Source of the DNA: Planctopirus ephydatiae
GTDB taxonomy: Bacteria > Planctomycetota > Planctomycetia > Planctomycetales > Planctomycetaceae
Direction of reading: 5' to 3'
DNA length: 64,000 nucleotides
NCBI RefSeq assembly: GCF_007752345.1
Contig: NZ_CP036299.1
Span: forward strand, 1,565,001-1,629,000
Part shown: piece after piece, positions 46,211-55,402 of the stretch
Position numbering within the stretch: position 1 is the first letter of the stretch
How the letters are laid out: each line of letters opens with the position of its first letter
Translations under genes and position numbers: made by a program
Notes under the pieces: generated by a model
Told to the model about the DNA's origin: nothing
What the model saw: the letters and a program-made list of their open reading frames with translations, nothing else
The model's database searches: none

Positions 46211-46987
46211 TTAGAGATCATCAGCGGCTGGTGTCGTAGGGGCTGGCCGATTACCGGGACGACCCTGACCACGCTGACCTGGCTGTCCGGGTGCACCACC
46301 ACGACCACCAAAACCAGGGTTTTCGGGGAAGGTGAATGAAGCGCCCTTAAGCTCTTCGAGTTTTGTCTTCTGCTCGGCTGTGAGAACTTCCATCATTTTG
46401 GCCTGAGCTTCTGTGCGTTTGGTACGCATTTCTTCCATCATTTTGGTGCGTTCTTCGCGACTCATATCGCGCATGGCTTCGAGGTTAGGACGCGATGCGG
46501 TGCGAATTTCCTCGAGCTTGGTTTTTTGGTCAGCAGTCAGTGCCAGCTTTTCAGCAACTGTTGGAATCATGAGGGCTTCAACTCCAGCACGCTGAACCTG
46601 AAGTTGTTCGAGGCGGGTGAACTGCTCGGGTGTGAGGATCGACTTGACAGAATCCGTCATCTTTTTGGTCTGTTCAGTCATGGCCTTTTCGCGTTCTTCG
46701 CGGCTCATATCGCGAAGATTTCCCATGCCTTCCCGCATCCCCTGCATCGTTTCACGGAATTTGGTCTTCTGGTCATCAGTGATCTTCAGTTCGGTCTGAA
46801 CTTCCGGCATCATGAGCAGACCCATCGAGCCTCCACCCATTCCCCCACCCATGCCACCTGGAAAACCGCCACGCTGACCACCGGCAGGAGGCTGTGCTGA
46901 AGCTGTGGAAATCCACAGACAGCTCACGGCAGCCACTGCTACGGCAACGCGGCCCGCTGACTTCAGAACTTGTTCAATCTTCAACAT
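46211..46987 (-). CDS. Spy/LTXXQ-type periplasmic protein with internal duplication
   Basis: A 258-residue exported protein. A signal peptide (VAVAVAAVSCLWISTASA) is followed by a Gly/Met-rich stretch (GGMGGGMGGGSMGLLMM). Two tandem helical units come next, each with 'L(T/K)xDQKTK', 'MRxMSREER.K' and a 'LTxEQ' motif: LKITDDQKTKFRE to ILTPEQFTRL, and LALTADQKTKLEE to VLTAEQKTKL. This is the LTXXQ pattern of Spy/CpxP-like envelope chaperones and metal-stress proteins. The C-terminus is Gly/Pro/Arg-rich. ATG at 46987 follows GGGGAG; a GTG directly precedes it in frame. It is divergent from the efflux operon. Confidence 0.8.
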   Translation of the reverse strand: MLKIEQVLKSAGRVAVAVAAVSCLWISTASAQPPAGGQRGGFPGGMGGGMGGGSMGLLMMPEVQTELKITDDQKTKFRETMQGMREGMGNLRDMSREEREKAMTEQTKKMTDSVKSILTPEQFTRLEQLQVQRAGVEALMIPTVAEKLALTADQKTKLEEIRTASRPNLEAMRDMSREERTKMMEEMRTKRTEAQAKMMEVLTAEQKTKLEELKGASFTFPENPGFGGRGGAPGQPGQRGQGRPGNRPAPTTPAADDL

Positions 46988-47250
46988 CACTCACTCCCCG
47001 AAAACCTGTGAAGAACCTGACTTGAAACCTGCTTTTTGACTGACGATTCACACAAATCATCAGAGGAACCAGCGCAATGCTTGTTGTGAGCCACATCTGC
47101 TGTGGGCCAAGGCTCTCTTTGTCAAACACAGGTCGCTGCTGGAAGTTCCGACGATCTCTCCGGCTTTTTGCGATTTCCTGGCTCTACTCAATGGTCGAGC
47201 TCAGTTGCTGATGAAATCTCATGGAGAGCGACTGGCCAGTTCACAACCTC

Positions 47251-47278
47251 TTGACGGGAATCGGAACGCCGATATTAT
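47251..47278 (+). promoter_or_regulatory. Sigma-70-type promoter of the tetR-MFP-RND operon
   Basis: TTGACG (-35) and TATTAT (-10) are separated by 16 bases and lie 58 bases before the TetR ATG. The expected transcription start near 47285 falls within the palindrome at 47282-47295, which is the usual layout for autorepression. Confidence 0.6.
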
Positions 47279-47279
47279 G

Positions 47280-47312
47280 TGACGGACGAGTCCGTTTAAT
47301 AATTGTTCGTCA
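47280..47312. promoter_or_regulatory. Candidate TetR operator
   Basis: Two nested symmetries: ACGGAC-GA-GTCCGT (47282-47295), perfect, and TGACGGAC (47280-47287) with GTTCGTCA (47305-47312), one mismatch. They overlap the predicted start of transcription. Inferred binding site for the regulator encoded at 47336. Confidence 0.5.
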
Positions 47313-47335
47313 GTTTCTTCCCTGTCTGTGTGCCC

Positions 47336-48058
47336 ATGAACTCACCCACCAAGCCCGGCCGCCCCGCGAATCCCAACTTGCGCAAGCAGCGCGAAGAGGA
47401 GATTCTTCGGGCGGCGGCCATTCTCTTCGCGGAAAAAGGATACGCGCCGACCGATTTACAGGAACTCGCTCAGCGGTTGGGTGTCGGTAAGGGGACGGTC
47501 TACCGCTACTTCCCAACGAAGCAGGACCTTTTTCTCGCTACGGTGAAGCATGAAATTACGAGATTCACAACGACCCTCGAAAGCATGGTACCACGCGATG
47601 CTCCTCTCATTGAGCAGATGTCCCTCGTCATTGAAGCTTACTTGCAGTTCTTTCAGCAGAATCCGGATGTCGTCGAACTGATGGTGATTGAAAGATCACA
47701 CTTCAAGCATCGACGTCCCACGTACTTCGATCTCGAAAACGATCCTTCGTGTGCCCGGTGGGATGCGCTGGTCTCGGCACTGATTGAACAGGGTGTTCTG
47801 CGATCCATGCCACTCGACAAAGTTCGGCGGGTCGTGGGAGATCTGATCTACGGCACCATGTTCTCAAATTATATGGCAGGGCGAGTTGCCAGTCCCCAGG
47901 AGCAGGCCCGTGAGATTATGGATGTGCTTTATGGTGGCTTACTGACAGCCGAGGGATGGGAAGTCTGGAGAGCGCACATGAATACTGGCCGCTCGTCAGG
48001 TCGCCAGGACGAAATCGAACAACCCGTGAATTCAACGGCAGCTCCAACAAGAAGTTAA
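47336..48058 (+). CDS. TetR family transcriptional regulator
   Basis: A 240-residue repressor-type regulator. The N-terminal DNA-binding domain covers about residues 18-65: REEEILRAAAILFAEKGYAP, then the helix-turn-helix LQELAQRLGVGKGTVYRYFP and TKQDLFLATV. The C-terminal ligand domain has YLQFFQQNPDVVELMVIERS and LIYGTMFSNYMAGR, as in regulators of efflux pumps (TetR_C of the AcrR/YcdC kind). ATG 47336 is chosen; an upstream in-frame TTG at 47303 lies in the operator region and is unlikely. It is the first gene of the pump operon and probably represses itself and the pump. Confidence 0.92.
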   Translation: MNSPTKPGRPANPNLRKQREEEILRAAAILFAEKGYAPTDLQELAQRLGVGKGTVYRYFPTKQDLFLATVKHEITRFTTTLESMVPRDAPLIEQMSLVIEAYLQFFQQNPDVVELMVIERSHFKHRRPTYFDLENDPSCARWDALVSALIEQGVLRSMPLDKVRRVVGDLIYGTMFSNYMAGRVASPQEQAREIMDVLYGGLLTAEGWEVWRAHMNTGRSSGRQDEIEQPVNSTAAPTRS

Positions 48059-48095
48059 GTCTCATCATTCATTGCCTTTATGTTTGGAAATTGAC

Positions 48096-49673
48096 GTGAC
48101 CGCGACAGCCCAGATCACCGATCCGAATCCTCCGCCATCTACGATTCACCCGGCAACTCCCGCAAAGCCGGGATCGTCTCTGACCCAGGTCATCGTGATC
48201 GTTCTGTCGCTGGCTGTCGTCTCGCTGGTGGGATACTGGGTTTGGCGAGAAAAGTTTGCGTCGGGAAAGACGACAACTCCACGGGATTCTCAAGCGTCAT
48301 TGGCGACTCAAGAAACCGGCCTCAGTGAAGGGGAAAGTACTGTCCAGGTGGCAGCATCTGCAGGATTGACCCCGGAGGAGGTGGCCAAGCAGGCTTTCAA
48401 GGCCAAGCCAGCCGTGATCGTCACGACCAGCCCCGCCCAGGTCGCCAATGTGCAGCGGATGCTCAAAGCCGTGGGCTCCCTTGAAGGATTTGAAGAAATC
48501 AGTCTCAGTCCGCAAGTGGGTGGGCGAATCCTGGCCATCCATAAAGAAGTAGGTGATCTCGTCGCACCGGGTGATCTGCTCATGGAGATCGATCCCCAGG
48601 ATGCCCTGCTGACTGTCAAAGAATGCCAGAGTGCTTTAAATCTGGAGCTCTCGAAACTGGGTTTGAAGGAACCGCCGGGGCAAGACTTTGATGTGGAAGC
48701 AGTTCCAGCCGTGCAGAAGGCGATGCTGCTTGAACTGAATTCCCTTCGCACTTTGGAGCGAGTGCGACAACTCGCCTCTCAAAAAGTCACCACTCAGGAT
48801 GATTTGGAAAGAGCCGAAACGAATTATGAAGTGGCCAAGGTCGAGGCTCGCCAGCAACGCTTGCTGGCTGGAGAAACGATAGCAGCGATTCGCCAGAAAA
48901 TCGCACTTCTAAAAACAGCTGAAAAGCGACTGCAAGATACGCGGGTGGTGGTCCCGACACTGACCTGCCTCGAAGGTGATGTCAAAGTTCCCTGTTCACC
49001 ACAATTGACCGTGGCCGAGCGTCATGCTTCGGAGGGTGAAAATGTTGTCGTGACTCAGATTTCCCCCGTCTTTCTGCTGGTGATCGAACATCCTCTGAAG
49101 CTGAAAGTGTCGCTTCCTGAAAGAGTGATGGGACAGGTCAAGACCGGGCAAAAGGTACGGGTGACGATTGAAGCCTACCCTGGTGAAGTCTTTACCGGCG
49201 AGGTGAAACGCGTGAACCCGACCATTCAGAGAAGCAGCCGGACATTTGAAATTGAAGTGGCAATTCCCAATGAGGATCGCCGCCTGAAATCGGGATCATT
49301 TGCCGTTGCTCAGATTCTGACCGATCACCGCCCGACGGCTGTCGTGGTTCCTGAATCAGCGATTGTGAGGTTTGCCGGGGTGGTCAAGCTTTTCAAAGTG
49401 ACGCCGCAAAAAACAGTGCGGGAAGTTCTCGTGACTCTTGGCGAACGCATCGAGCAGCAGGTTGATGGCAAAAGCGTTCCTTATGTGGAAGTGACGGGTG
49501 ATCTTCAGCCAGGTGACTCGGTCGTCACCTCAGGTCAATCACAATTGGTCGATGGCATATCGATTGAATTGCGAGGCCCCGCACCTGGGCAGCCAGCTGA
49601 AAGTCAGGAAAGGGCTGCATCGAATGCGAAATCTGAGGCAACTGCTGCTCCAGCGAAAGGAGCCCACCAGTGA
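48096..49673 (+). CDS. RND efflux periplasmic adaptor (MFP/HlyD family)
   Basis: A 525-residue membrane-fusion protein linking the inner-membrane pump to an outer channel. One N-terminal anchor (LTQVIVIVLSLAVVSLVGYWVW) is followed by a lipoyl half-motif (EISLSPQVGGRILAIHKEVGDLVAPGD), a coiled-coil hairpin (about 200-290), a second lipoyl half, a beta-barrel domain (LKLKVSLPERVMGQV, GEVFTGEVKRVNP) and the membrane-proximal domain (VVPESAIVR). GTG at 48096 after TTTGGAAATTGAC is the likely start; TTG at 48072 is in frame. Its stop overlaps the start of the RND gene (GTGA). Confidence 0.92.
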   Translation: MTATAQITDPNPPPSTIHPATPAKPGSSLTQVIVIVLSLAVVSLVGYWVWREKFASGKTTTPRDSQASLATQETGLSEGESTVQVAASAGLTPEEVAKQAFKAKPAVIVTTSPAQVANVQRMLKAVGSLEGFEEISLSPQVGGRILAIHKEVGDLVAPGDLLMEIDPQDALLTVKECQSALNLELSKLGLKEPPGQDFDVEAVPAVQKAMLLELNSLRTLERVRQLASQKVTTQDDLERAETNYEVAKVEARQQRLLAGETIAAIRQKIALLKTAEKRLQDTRVVVPTLTCLEGDVKVPCSPQLTVAERHASEGENVVVTQISPVFLLVIEHPLKLKVSLPERVMGQVKTGQKVRVTIEAYPGEVFTGEVKRVNPTIQRSSRTFEIEVAIPNEDRRLKSGSFAVAQILTDHRPTAVVVPESAIVRFAGVVKLFKVTPQKTVREVLVTLGERIEQQVDGKSVPYVEVTGDLQPGDSVVTSGQSQLVDGISIELRGPAPGQPAESQERAASNAKSEATAAPAKGAHQ

Positions 49674-52600
49674 CCATCTGGGAACTTTGCATCCGCCGTC
49701 CGATTTTCACCACGATGCTGGTTTCAGCGCCGGTCATTCTGGGGTTAGCCGCCTATCCCAGATTGGGGGTGGAACTGTTTCCGAATGTCGATGTCCCGAT
49801 GGTCACGATCACCACGACACTTCGCGGAGCGAGCGTGGAAGAGATGGAGACCGGGGTCACCAAGCCCATTGAGGAGATTGTCAATACGGTCGCCGGCATC
49901 GATGAGTTGAAATCGACGACGAAGGAAGGCTCTTCTCAAGTCGTGATTGGCTTTGATCTCGACAAAAATGGCGATATTGCTGCCCAGGAAGTCGATGCGA
50001 AAGTTCGCACGATTCTGTCGCAATTGCCCGAAGGAACGGACGCCCCGATTATTGACAAGTTTGCCGTTGATGCGACACCTGTGCTGACGGTCGCAATTTC
50101 TGGCAAACGCGATGAGCGAGAAATCACCGAGATTGCCCGCCGGCAGGTGAAGGAAATCCTGGAGACGGTGCCGGGAGTGGGCTCTGTGGCGATGGTGGGG
50201 AGCCGACAGCGAGCGATCAATATCTGGATTGACCCTGATCGATTGCAGAAGCTCCCGAACCTGACGATCGAAGATGTGCGACTGGCTTTGCTGCGTGAAA
50301 ATCAGGAACAACCCGGGGGGCGTGTTGATCGCGGAACAAGCGAAGTCGTCTTGAGAACCATGGCCCGCATGGCCACTCCCCAGGAGTTTGAGAGCTTGAT
50401 CATCGCCAATCGCGGTGGGCAGCCTGTTCGCATCAGCGATGTGGGGCGTGTGGAAGATTCCATCGAAGAACCACGGGGCTTAAGTCGGCTGTGGACGCGA
50501 TCTGCCGATGGGAAAAATGTTTCCCAAGCGGGCGATGCTGCCGTCAGCCTGATCATTCAGAAACAATCGGGCACGAACACGGTCAAGGTCGTGCATGAGA
50601 TCAAAGAACGAATTGCTGAACTGCAGGGCCTTTTGCCCTCGGATATCCAGCTCAAGATTATTCGTGATCAGTCTCGGTTTATTGAAAACTCGATGCACGA
50701 AGTGCAGGTGCATCTGGTTCTGGCGGCGGTTCTGGTCAGCCTGACAATCTTGCTCTTTATGCGCGACTGGCGAACGACCTTGATTGCCGCACTCTCGATT
50801 CCGACTTCGATGGTGGCGACATTTGCCTTCATGGATTTTATGGGTTTTACCGTCAACAACATCACGATGCTGGGGTTAATTCTCGCAGTCGGAATTGTGG
50901 TCGATGATGCGGTCGTCGTTCACGAGAACATTTTTCGCCATATGCAGGAATATCAACTCTCAGCAATGGAGGCGGCTCGATCAGCCACCGCAGAGATTGC
51001 ACTGGCTGTCGTCGCGACAACGATGTCGCTGCTGGTGATCTTTCTCCCGGTGATCTTTATGGGCGGGATCGTGGGGCGATTCTTCTCCAGCTTCGGATAT
51101 GTGGTGGGCTTCTCCATTCTCATGAGTATGCTCATTTCATTCACGATGACACCGATGCTCTGCTCACGCTTTTTGAAGCTGGAAACCGGTCATCATGGAG
51201 AAGGCGGCTGGTTCTGGCAAAGGATTGTGGCTGCTTATGTGGCGATTCTCCGCTGGTCGATGAGACATCGCTGGGTGATTGTGGCCTCTTCCATCCTCGT
51301 TCTCTTTTCGACACCAGTCCTCTTTGTGGCGGTGGGGAAAGATTTTGTGCCCAAAGATGACCAGAGTGAGTTCGAAGTATCGGTCAATCTTCCAGAAGAC
51401 TATACGCTGCAGCGGGCTGATGAAGTCCTGACTGAACTCGACCTGCGCATTCGTCAACTGCCGGGAATCACCGATTCGTTCATCACAATTGGCGATACGA
51501 CCGGGCGGATTACCAAAGGCCAGGGAGAGGTCAATAAAGCAACGATTTACTATCGAATTCTGCCCATTGCCGAGCGAGATTATTCTCAGTTCGATGTGAT
51601 GAGTGATGCCCGAAAACTGCTGGTTCAATACCCGGATTTGCGCGCTGCGGTGCAGGATGTGGCGGTCATTCAGGCGACGGGAATCCGGCAGGTGGCCATT
51701 GACTTGAATCTGCGTGGCCCGGACATGGCGAAGCTGCAGGAGTATTCTGATCGCATCATCGCCTGGATGAAAGAGCGCAGGCATTATGTCGATGTGGATA
51801 CCAGCCTTTCCTTTCGTAAGCCCGAACTTCGTGTGATTCCACTCCGAGAACGGGCTTCGGAACTGGGTGTCTCTGTGGCGGCAATCTCGACCACAGGGAA
51901 CGTCCTCGTCGGTGGCCTGCCTGTTTCCAAGTATAAAGAAGCCGATCAGCAATACGATGTCTGGCTGAGAGCCGAGCGGGACCATCGCTCCAGCGCTGCG
52001 GAAATTGGGCGATTGACTGTTCCTTCCACCAAGACTTCGACAGGTGTTGTCGAACTGGCGAATGTCGCCCGGTTTGAAGATGCGTTTGGCCCCAGCACCA
52101 TTGAACGATTTTCCCGTCAGCGGCAAGTCGTGGTCATGGCGAACCTTGAAGGTTTCGCACTGGGTAAAGCGGTGGATGAATTGACGGCATTCGTGAAATC
52201 GATGGATCTGCCAGCTGATTATCGCTGGGAGTTTATTGGTCAGGCGCGTGATATGAGCGACGCGATGGGATACTTCTTTATTGCGTTTATCCTCTCGATT
52301 ATCTTTATGTATATGATTCTGGCAGCTCAATTCGAAAGCTTTATCCACCCGATTACAATTTTGCTATCACTTCCGCTCACAATCCCGTTTGCGATTCTTT
52401 CTTTGATACTGTTAGGGACAAACCTGGATATCTACGCGATGTTTGGTTTGTTCATGCTCTTTGGAATTGTCAAGAAAAACGGGATTCTCCAGGTGGACTA
52501 TACCAACGTGCTGAGAGCACAGGGTATGCCACGCGATGAAGCGATCATTGAGGCGAATCGAACGCGGCTGCGTCCGATCATGATGACGACCGTGATGCTG

Positions 52601-52858
52601 GTGGCCGCGATGATTCCGATGGCTCTAGGGGAAGGCCCGGGAGCTGCCGCTCGAGCCGGGATGGCGAAAGTCATTTTGGGAGGTCAGGCTTTGTCGCTAT
52701 TGTTGACGTTGCTGCTGACCCCTGTGGCCTACTCGATCTGGGATGATCTGGCGATTCTGTCGGCACGGTGGTGGGCCATGGGATCCCCCAAACCATTGAA
52801 GACGCCCGATCTTGTCAGCGATCCAGCGGAAAAGTTTGGCACCTCATTCCCTGTCTGA
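49670..52858 (+). CDS. RND family multidrug/HAE1-type efflux transporter
   Basis: A 1062-residue proton-driven inner-membrane exporter of the AcrB/MdtB type. Seen: the N-terminal helix WELCIRRPIFTTMLVSAPVI, two large periplasmic loops, and twelve membrane segments. The TM4 proton-relay motif GIVVDDAVVVHENIFRHM contains the paired aspartates. Helices such as LVIFLPVIFMGGIVGRFFSSFG are present, as is the repeat half in the C-terminus (MYMILAAQFESFIHPITIL, FGIVKKNGILQVDY, RLRPIMMTTVMLVAAMIP). GTG start overlaps the adaptor stop by 4 bases and is preceded by AAAGGAG. No outer-membrane channel gene follows. Confidence 0.95.
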   Translation: MTIWELCIRRPIFTTMLVSAPVILGLAAYPRLGVELFPNVDVPMVTITTTLRGASVEEMETGVTKPIEEIVNTVAGIDELKSTTKEGSSQVVIGFDLDKNGDIAAQEVDAKVRTILSQLPEGTDAPIIDKFAVDATPVLTVAISGKRDEREITEIARRQVKEILETVPGVGSVAMVGSRQRAINIWIDPDRLQKLPNLTIEDVRLALLRENQEQPGGRVDRGTSEVVLRTMARMATPQEFESLIIANRGGQPVRISDVGRVEDSIEEPRGLSRLWTRSADGKNVSQAGDAAVSLIIQKQSGTNTVKVVHEIKERIAELQGLLPSDIQLKIIRDQSRFIENSMHEVQVHLVLAAVLVSLTILLFMRDWRTTLIAALSIPTSMVATFAFMDFMGFTVNNITMLGLILAVGIVVDDAVVVHENIFRHMQEYQLSAMEAARSATAEIALAVVATTMSLLVIFLPVIFMGGIVGRFFSSFGYVVGFSILMSMLISFTMTPMLCSRFLKLETGHHGEGGWFWQRIVAAYVAILRWSMRHRWVIVASSILVLFSTPVLFVAVGKDFVPKDDQSEFEVSVNLPEDYTLQRADEVLTELDLRIRQLPGITDSFITIGDTTGRITKGQGEVNKATIYYRILPIAERDYSQFDVMSDARKLLVQYPDLRAAVQDVAVIQATGIRQVAIDLNLRGPDMAKLQEYSDRIIAWMKERRHYVDVDTSLSFRKPELRVIPLRERASELGVSVAAISTTGNVLVGGLPVSKYKEADQQYDVWLRAERDHRSSAAEIGRLTVPSTKTSTGVVELANVARFEDAFGPSTIERFSRQRQVVVMANLEGFALGKAVDELTAFVKSMDLPADYRWEFIGQARDMSDAMGYFFIAFILSIIFMYMILAAQFESFIHPITILLSLPLTIPFAILSLILLGTNLDIYAMFGLFMLFGIVKKNGILQVDYTNVLRAQGMPRDEAIIEANRTRLRPIMMTTVMLVAAMIPMALGEGPGAAARAGMAKVILGGQALSLLLTLLLTPVAYSIWDDLAILSARWWAMGSPKPLKTPDLVSDPAEKFGTSFPV

Positions 52859-52902
52859 CCTGCTCAAGCCAGGAAAACGTGCTGGATTGTGGCCATTACG
52901 AA

Positions 52903-53292
52903 TCATGCATCGCCAAACGCCAAAGGTGTGGTGCCGATGTCGATAATGCTGCAGGCGATGATGACATTCAGGCCTAACGCGGTGGCTTTCTCGTAGAGTT
53001 CGTCACTTTCACTCCCGGGATTGAGCCATAATTCCTGAGGCTTGAGCCGGGCGATTTCGTCGATCATCGAAAGCCCGACAGTTGGCGGGACATACATAGA
53101 AACTCGATCAACAGGCCCGGGTAACTCACTCAGCTTCGAATACACCTTCAGACCCTCAATCTCGCCACCTTTCGGATTGACGGGAAATACCTGAAAACCC
53201 TGTGCCAGATGGGCGCGGAGTGACTTGTTGCCATACTTCGTGCGGTCAGCACTCGCTCCAACAATGGCGACAGTCGGCTGGGGCTTGGTCAT
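52903..53292 (-). CDS. CoA-binding domain protein (YccU-like)
   Basis: A 129-residue Rossmann-fold protein with the CoA-binding signature: TVAIVGASADRTKYGNKSLR at residues 7-26, FQVFPVNPKGGEIEGLKVYS near 34-53, and LNPGSESDELYEKATALGLNVI near 90-111 ending in the conserved 'C' position (IIACSIIDIG). Length is typical of the stand-alone family. It probably binds acyl-CoA or NAD; precise role unknown. Convergent with the RND gene. Confidence 0.88.
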   Translation of the reverse strand: MTKPQPTVAIVGASADRTKYGNKSLRAHLAQGFQVFPVNPKGGEIEGLKVYSKLSELPGPVDRVSMYVPPTVGLSMIDEIARLKPQELWLNPGSESDELYEKATALGLNVIIACSIIDIGTTPLAFGDA

Positions 53293-53332
53293 GCAGAAAC
53301 TCTTTCTCAGTAACGACGCTTGCTGTTAACGA

Positions 53333-53923
53333 TCATGCTGTGCGCAGGTCGGGAATTCTCAGCATTTTGGGAATGGGAATCTTGAGTCCGACGACTGAGC
53401 CATACTCCTGTTCGAGCTGTCGAAAATTGAAATTCAGGAAGTGGCAAAGCTCTTTCGGGGGATTGAGCTTCAGATACTGATCGACAAACTCGCCCATCTG
53501 ACGGTCATATTCATTCTGGCTATGGCTATGCACATGATAACGACCACCTAACCGGCGGATGTCCCCGTTAAAGTCAGCACTGATGTGATACAGTTCGTGG
53601 CAGATGGTGATCAGTTTCTCACGGAATGTCTGCTCCTGAAAACGGGGCAGATAGAACGTAAGAATGTAAAGGATTTCCTGTTCGCCCGCGAAGAGACGGC
53701 GAATTGTCCAGCTGTGCCGCCCGCGTCGAGTGACGAGGTTGCCATTCTCAAACCGCATCGGTGTGAGTTTGGCCTGCAGGCCATAAGGCACACTCCGCCT
53801 GGCTTGAGCAAAACCAATGGCCACCTGATCCATATCGATATGCCGAAACTCTGGCAGCCGAATCGTGAGATCATCACAGAGTCGCCTGATGGCTTGGCAG
53901 AAATCGAAAGAAGCACCCTTCAC
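53333..53923 (-). CDS. Putative zinc metallopeptidase
   Basis: A 196-residue protein with a zincin motif ICHELYHISADFNG near residue 110 (HExxH), followed by GRYHVHSHSQNEYDRQM, which offers further metal ligands. The rest (IDMDQVAIGFAQARRSVPYG, LYILTFYLPRF) resembles the small bacterial and phage family called 'putative metallopeptidase'. No signal peptide, so it acts in the cytoplasm. GTG at 53923 (MKGASFDFCQ) is favoured by AAAGGA with eight-base spacing; another GTG at 53944 would add seven residues. Substrate unknown. Confidence 0.75.
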   Translation of the reverse strand: MKGASFDFCQAIRRLCDDLTIRLPEFRHIDMDQVAIGFAQARRSVPYGLQAKLTPMRFENGNLVTRRGRHSWTIRRLFAGEQEILYILTFYLPRFQEQTFREKLITICHELYHISADFNGDIRRLGGRYHVHSHSQNEYDRQMGEFVDQYLKLNPPKELCHFLNFNFRQLEQEYGSVVGLKIPIPKMLRIPDLRTA

Positions 53924-54091
53924 GACGAGATTCCTTTCTCGCACACTTTTTCGTGCTGGAACTCACCACTCATTCTTCGCAGTAAACTCTGCCAGGAGTT
54001 GAGATGCAAGAACCCATCTGCAAACTTCTTGTGGATCCTGAGGAACTGTAACTCACTGCCTCAGGATCCACTGAGGGGAAAATGTTTTGCT

Positions 54092-55078
54092 CTACAGGCT
54101 GGCAAAGCGAGCTACTTCTTGAGGTGTGAATTTACGCGACAATCGTGCCCCCAGTTGTGAGACCACTCGACCAGCGGCCTGCGAAGCCAGATGGCCAGCC
54201 TGCCGATACGAAAGACCATTGGTCAATCCATACAGGATGCCAGCCGCATACATATCGCCGGCCCCTGTCGTATCAATCGGGCGAACGGGAGTCGCTTCAA
54301 TAGGAATCACCTGATTGTCCCGCAAAATCAGTGATCCATCGCCACCCAGTGTGAGTGCCACATCAGCCGCCAGATGATGCAGTTGCTGGGCACAATCGAC
54401 AGGCTCGGTCTTCCCAGTGAGACTGCGCGCTTCTTCGAGATTGCAGAATAAGAGGTCCACCGGGCCTGCGATTAACTTGAGGAACTCATCACGGAAAAGA
54501 TGAATCAAAAACGGATCGGAAACTGTGAATGCCACTTTCACATTGTGCTTCTTCGCCAGTTCGATCGCTCGGTAAGCGGCAGCTCGTGTACTTTCCCCCG
54601 TGAACAGATACCCCTCGACATAGACGTATTGCGATGCCGCAATCTGTTCTTCACTCAGGTCTTCAGGCCCAAGCGTGGCCGAAATTCCCAGGTGAGTGAG
54701 CATAGTCCGCTGGGCATCTTCTGTAATCAGAATGACCGACGTCCCCGAAACACCCGTGCCAAGCGGTGTGTCCACAGTCACTCCCAAGGCCTGCATGTCA
54801 CTCAGCCAGAAGCGGCCGATCTCATCATCAGCCAGTTTGCCGGCATAAGCCGCAGTTCCGCCAAAATCGGCGATACCAGCAATCGTGTTCGATGCGGAAC
54901 CACCCGCACAGCGATTCACCGGATGACCTTCCAGACTCGCCAGGACATGGCCCTGTTTCTCGGATTCGACCAGCGTCATCACCCCTTTGGTAAAGCCGAT
55001 TTTTTCCAGTAGTTCATCCGAGATTCGGGCCTGGATATCTGTGATCGCATTGCCCACACCGTAAACATCAAATTTCAT
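54092..55078 (-). CDS. Adenosine kinase-like PfkB family kinase
   Basis: A 328-residue ribokinase-fold enzyme of the adenosine-kinase branch. Seen: [20 protein letters not shown] at the start, the substrate motif [18 protein letters not shown] near 59-76, [26 protein letters not shown], and the catalytic block [20 protein letters not shown] near 275 with the catalytic Asp. Likely phosphorylates adenosine or a related nucleoside or sugar. ATG 55078 is chosen by alignment with relatives; the frame is open to 55111. Divergent from the HD-GYP gene. Confidence 0.88.
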   Translation of the reverse strand: MKFDVYGVGNAITDIQARISDELLEKIGFTKGVMTLVESEKQGHVLASLEGHPVNRCAGGSASNTIAGIADFGGTAAYAGKLADDEIGRFWLSDMQALGVTVDTPLGTGVSGTSVILITEDAQRTMLTHLGISATLGPEDLSEEQIAASQYVYVEGYLFTGESTRAAAYRAIELAKKHNVKVAFTVSDPFLIHLFRDEFLKLIAGPVDLLFCNLEEARSLTGKTEPVDCAQQLHHLAADVALTLGGDGSLILRDNQVIPIEATPVRPIDTTGAGDMYAAGILYGLTNGLSYRQAGHLASQAAGRVVSQLGARLSRKFTPQEVARFASL

Positions 55079-55402
55079 GCGTTCAGCCTGCCTGCATCCG
55101 CCCACTCGCAACGGCGAGTCAGCGATAGGTTGTTACAGATTCCCCAGAGGAATCCTGTCGGGGAAAGCGTAGCGGATTCCTCACTGTGACTGAACTCTCC
55201 GCCAGAGAAAACTGCTATGCAAAATTCTGGTCATAATCGTTAAAGGCAGAGTGATCTGGAAGAGTCGAACACCTCAAATCTCTGAAAGCGGGAGCCTTGA
55301 TCGTTATTGGCCGCCTTTTGCAAGGTATGTTTTGATACGGACTAGTTATGGTCATTTTGTGCAGGTACGACCTGCTGACGAACCCGGAGTTGGAGTTCCC
55401 AC
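55079..55402. promoter_or_regulatory. Divergent intergenic region
   Basis: These 324 bases separate the adenosine-kinase-like gene from the HD-GYP gene. No gene is seen; no strong promoter pair stood out. Confidence 0.35.

Larger units (their letters stand above)
46988..47335. promoter_or_regulatory. Divergent region between LTXXQ gene and efflux operon
   Basis: These 348 bases carry the promoter (47251-47278) and operator-like repeats (47280-47312) of the tetR gene. The promoter for the LTXXQ gene was not found by eye. Confidence 0.45.

Noticed and set aside
51164-52348. 394-codon minus-strand frame
   Set aside because: Antisense to the RND transporter gene; His/Arg-rich translation typical of shadow frames.
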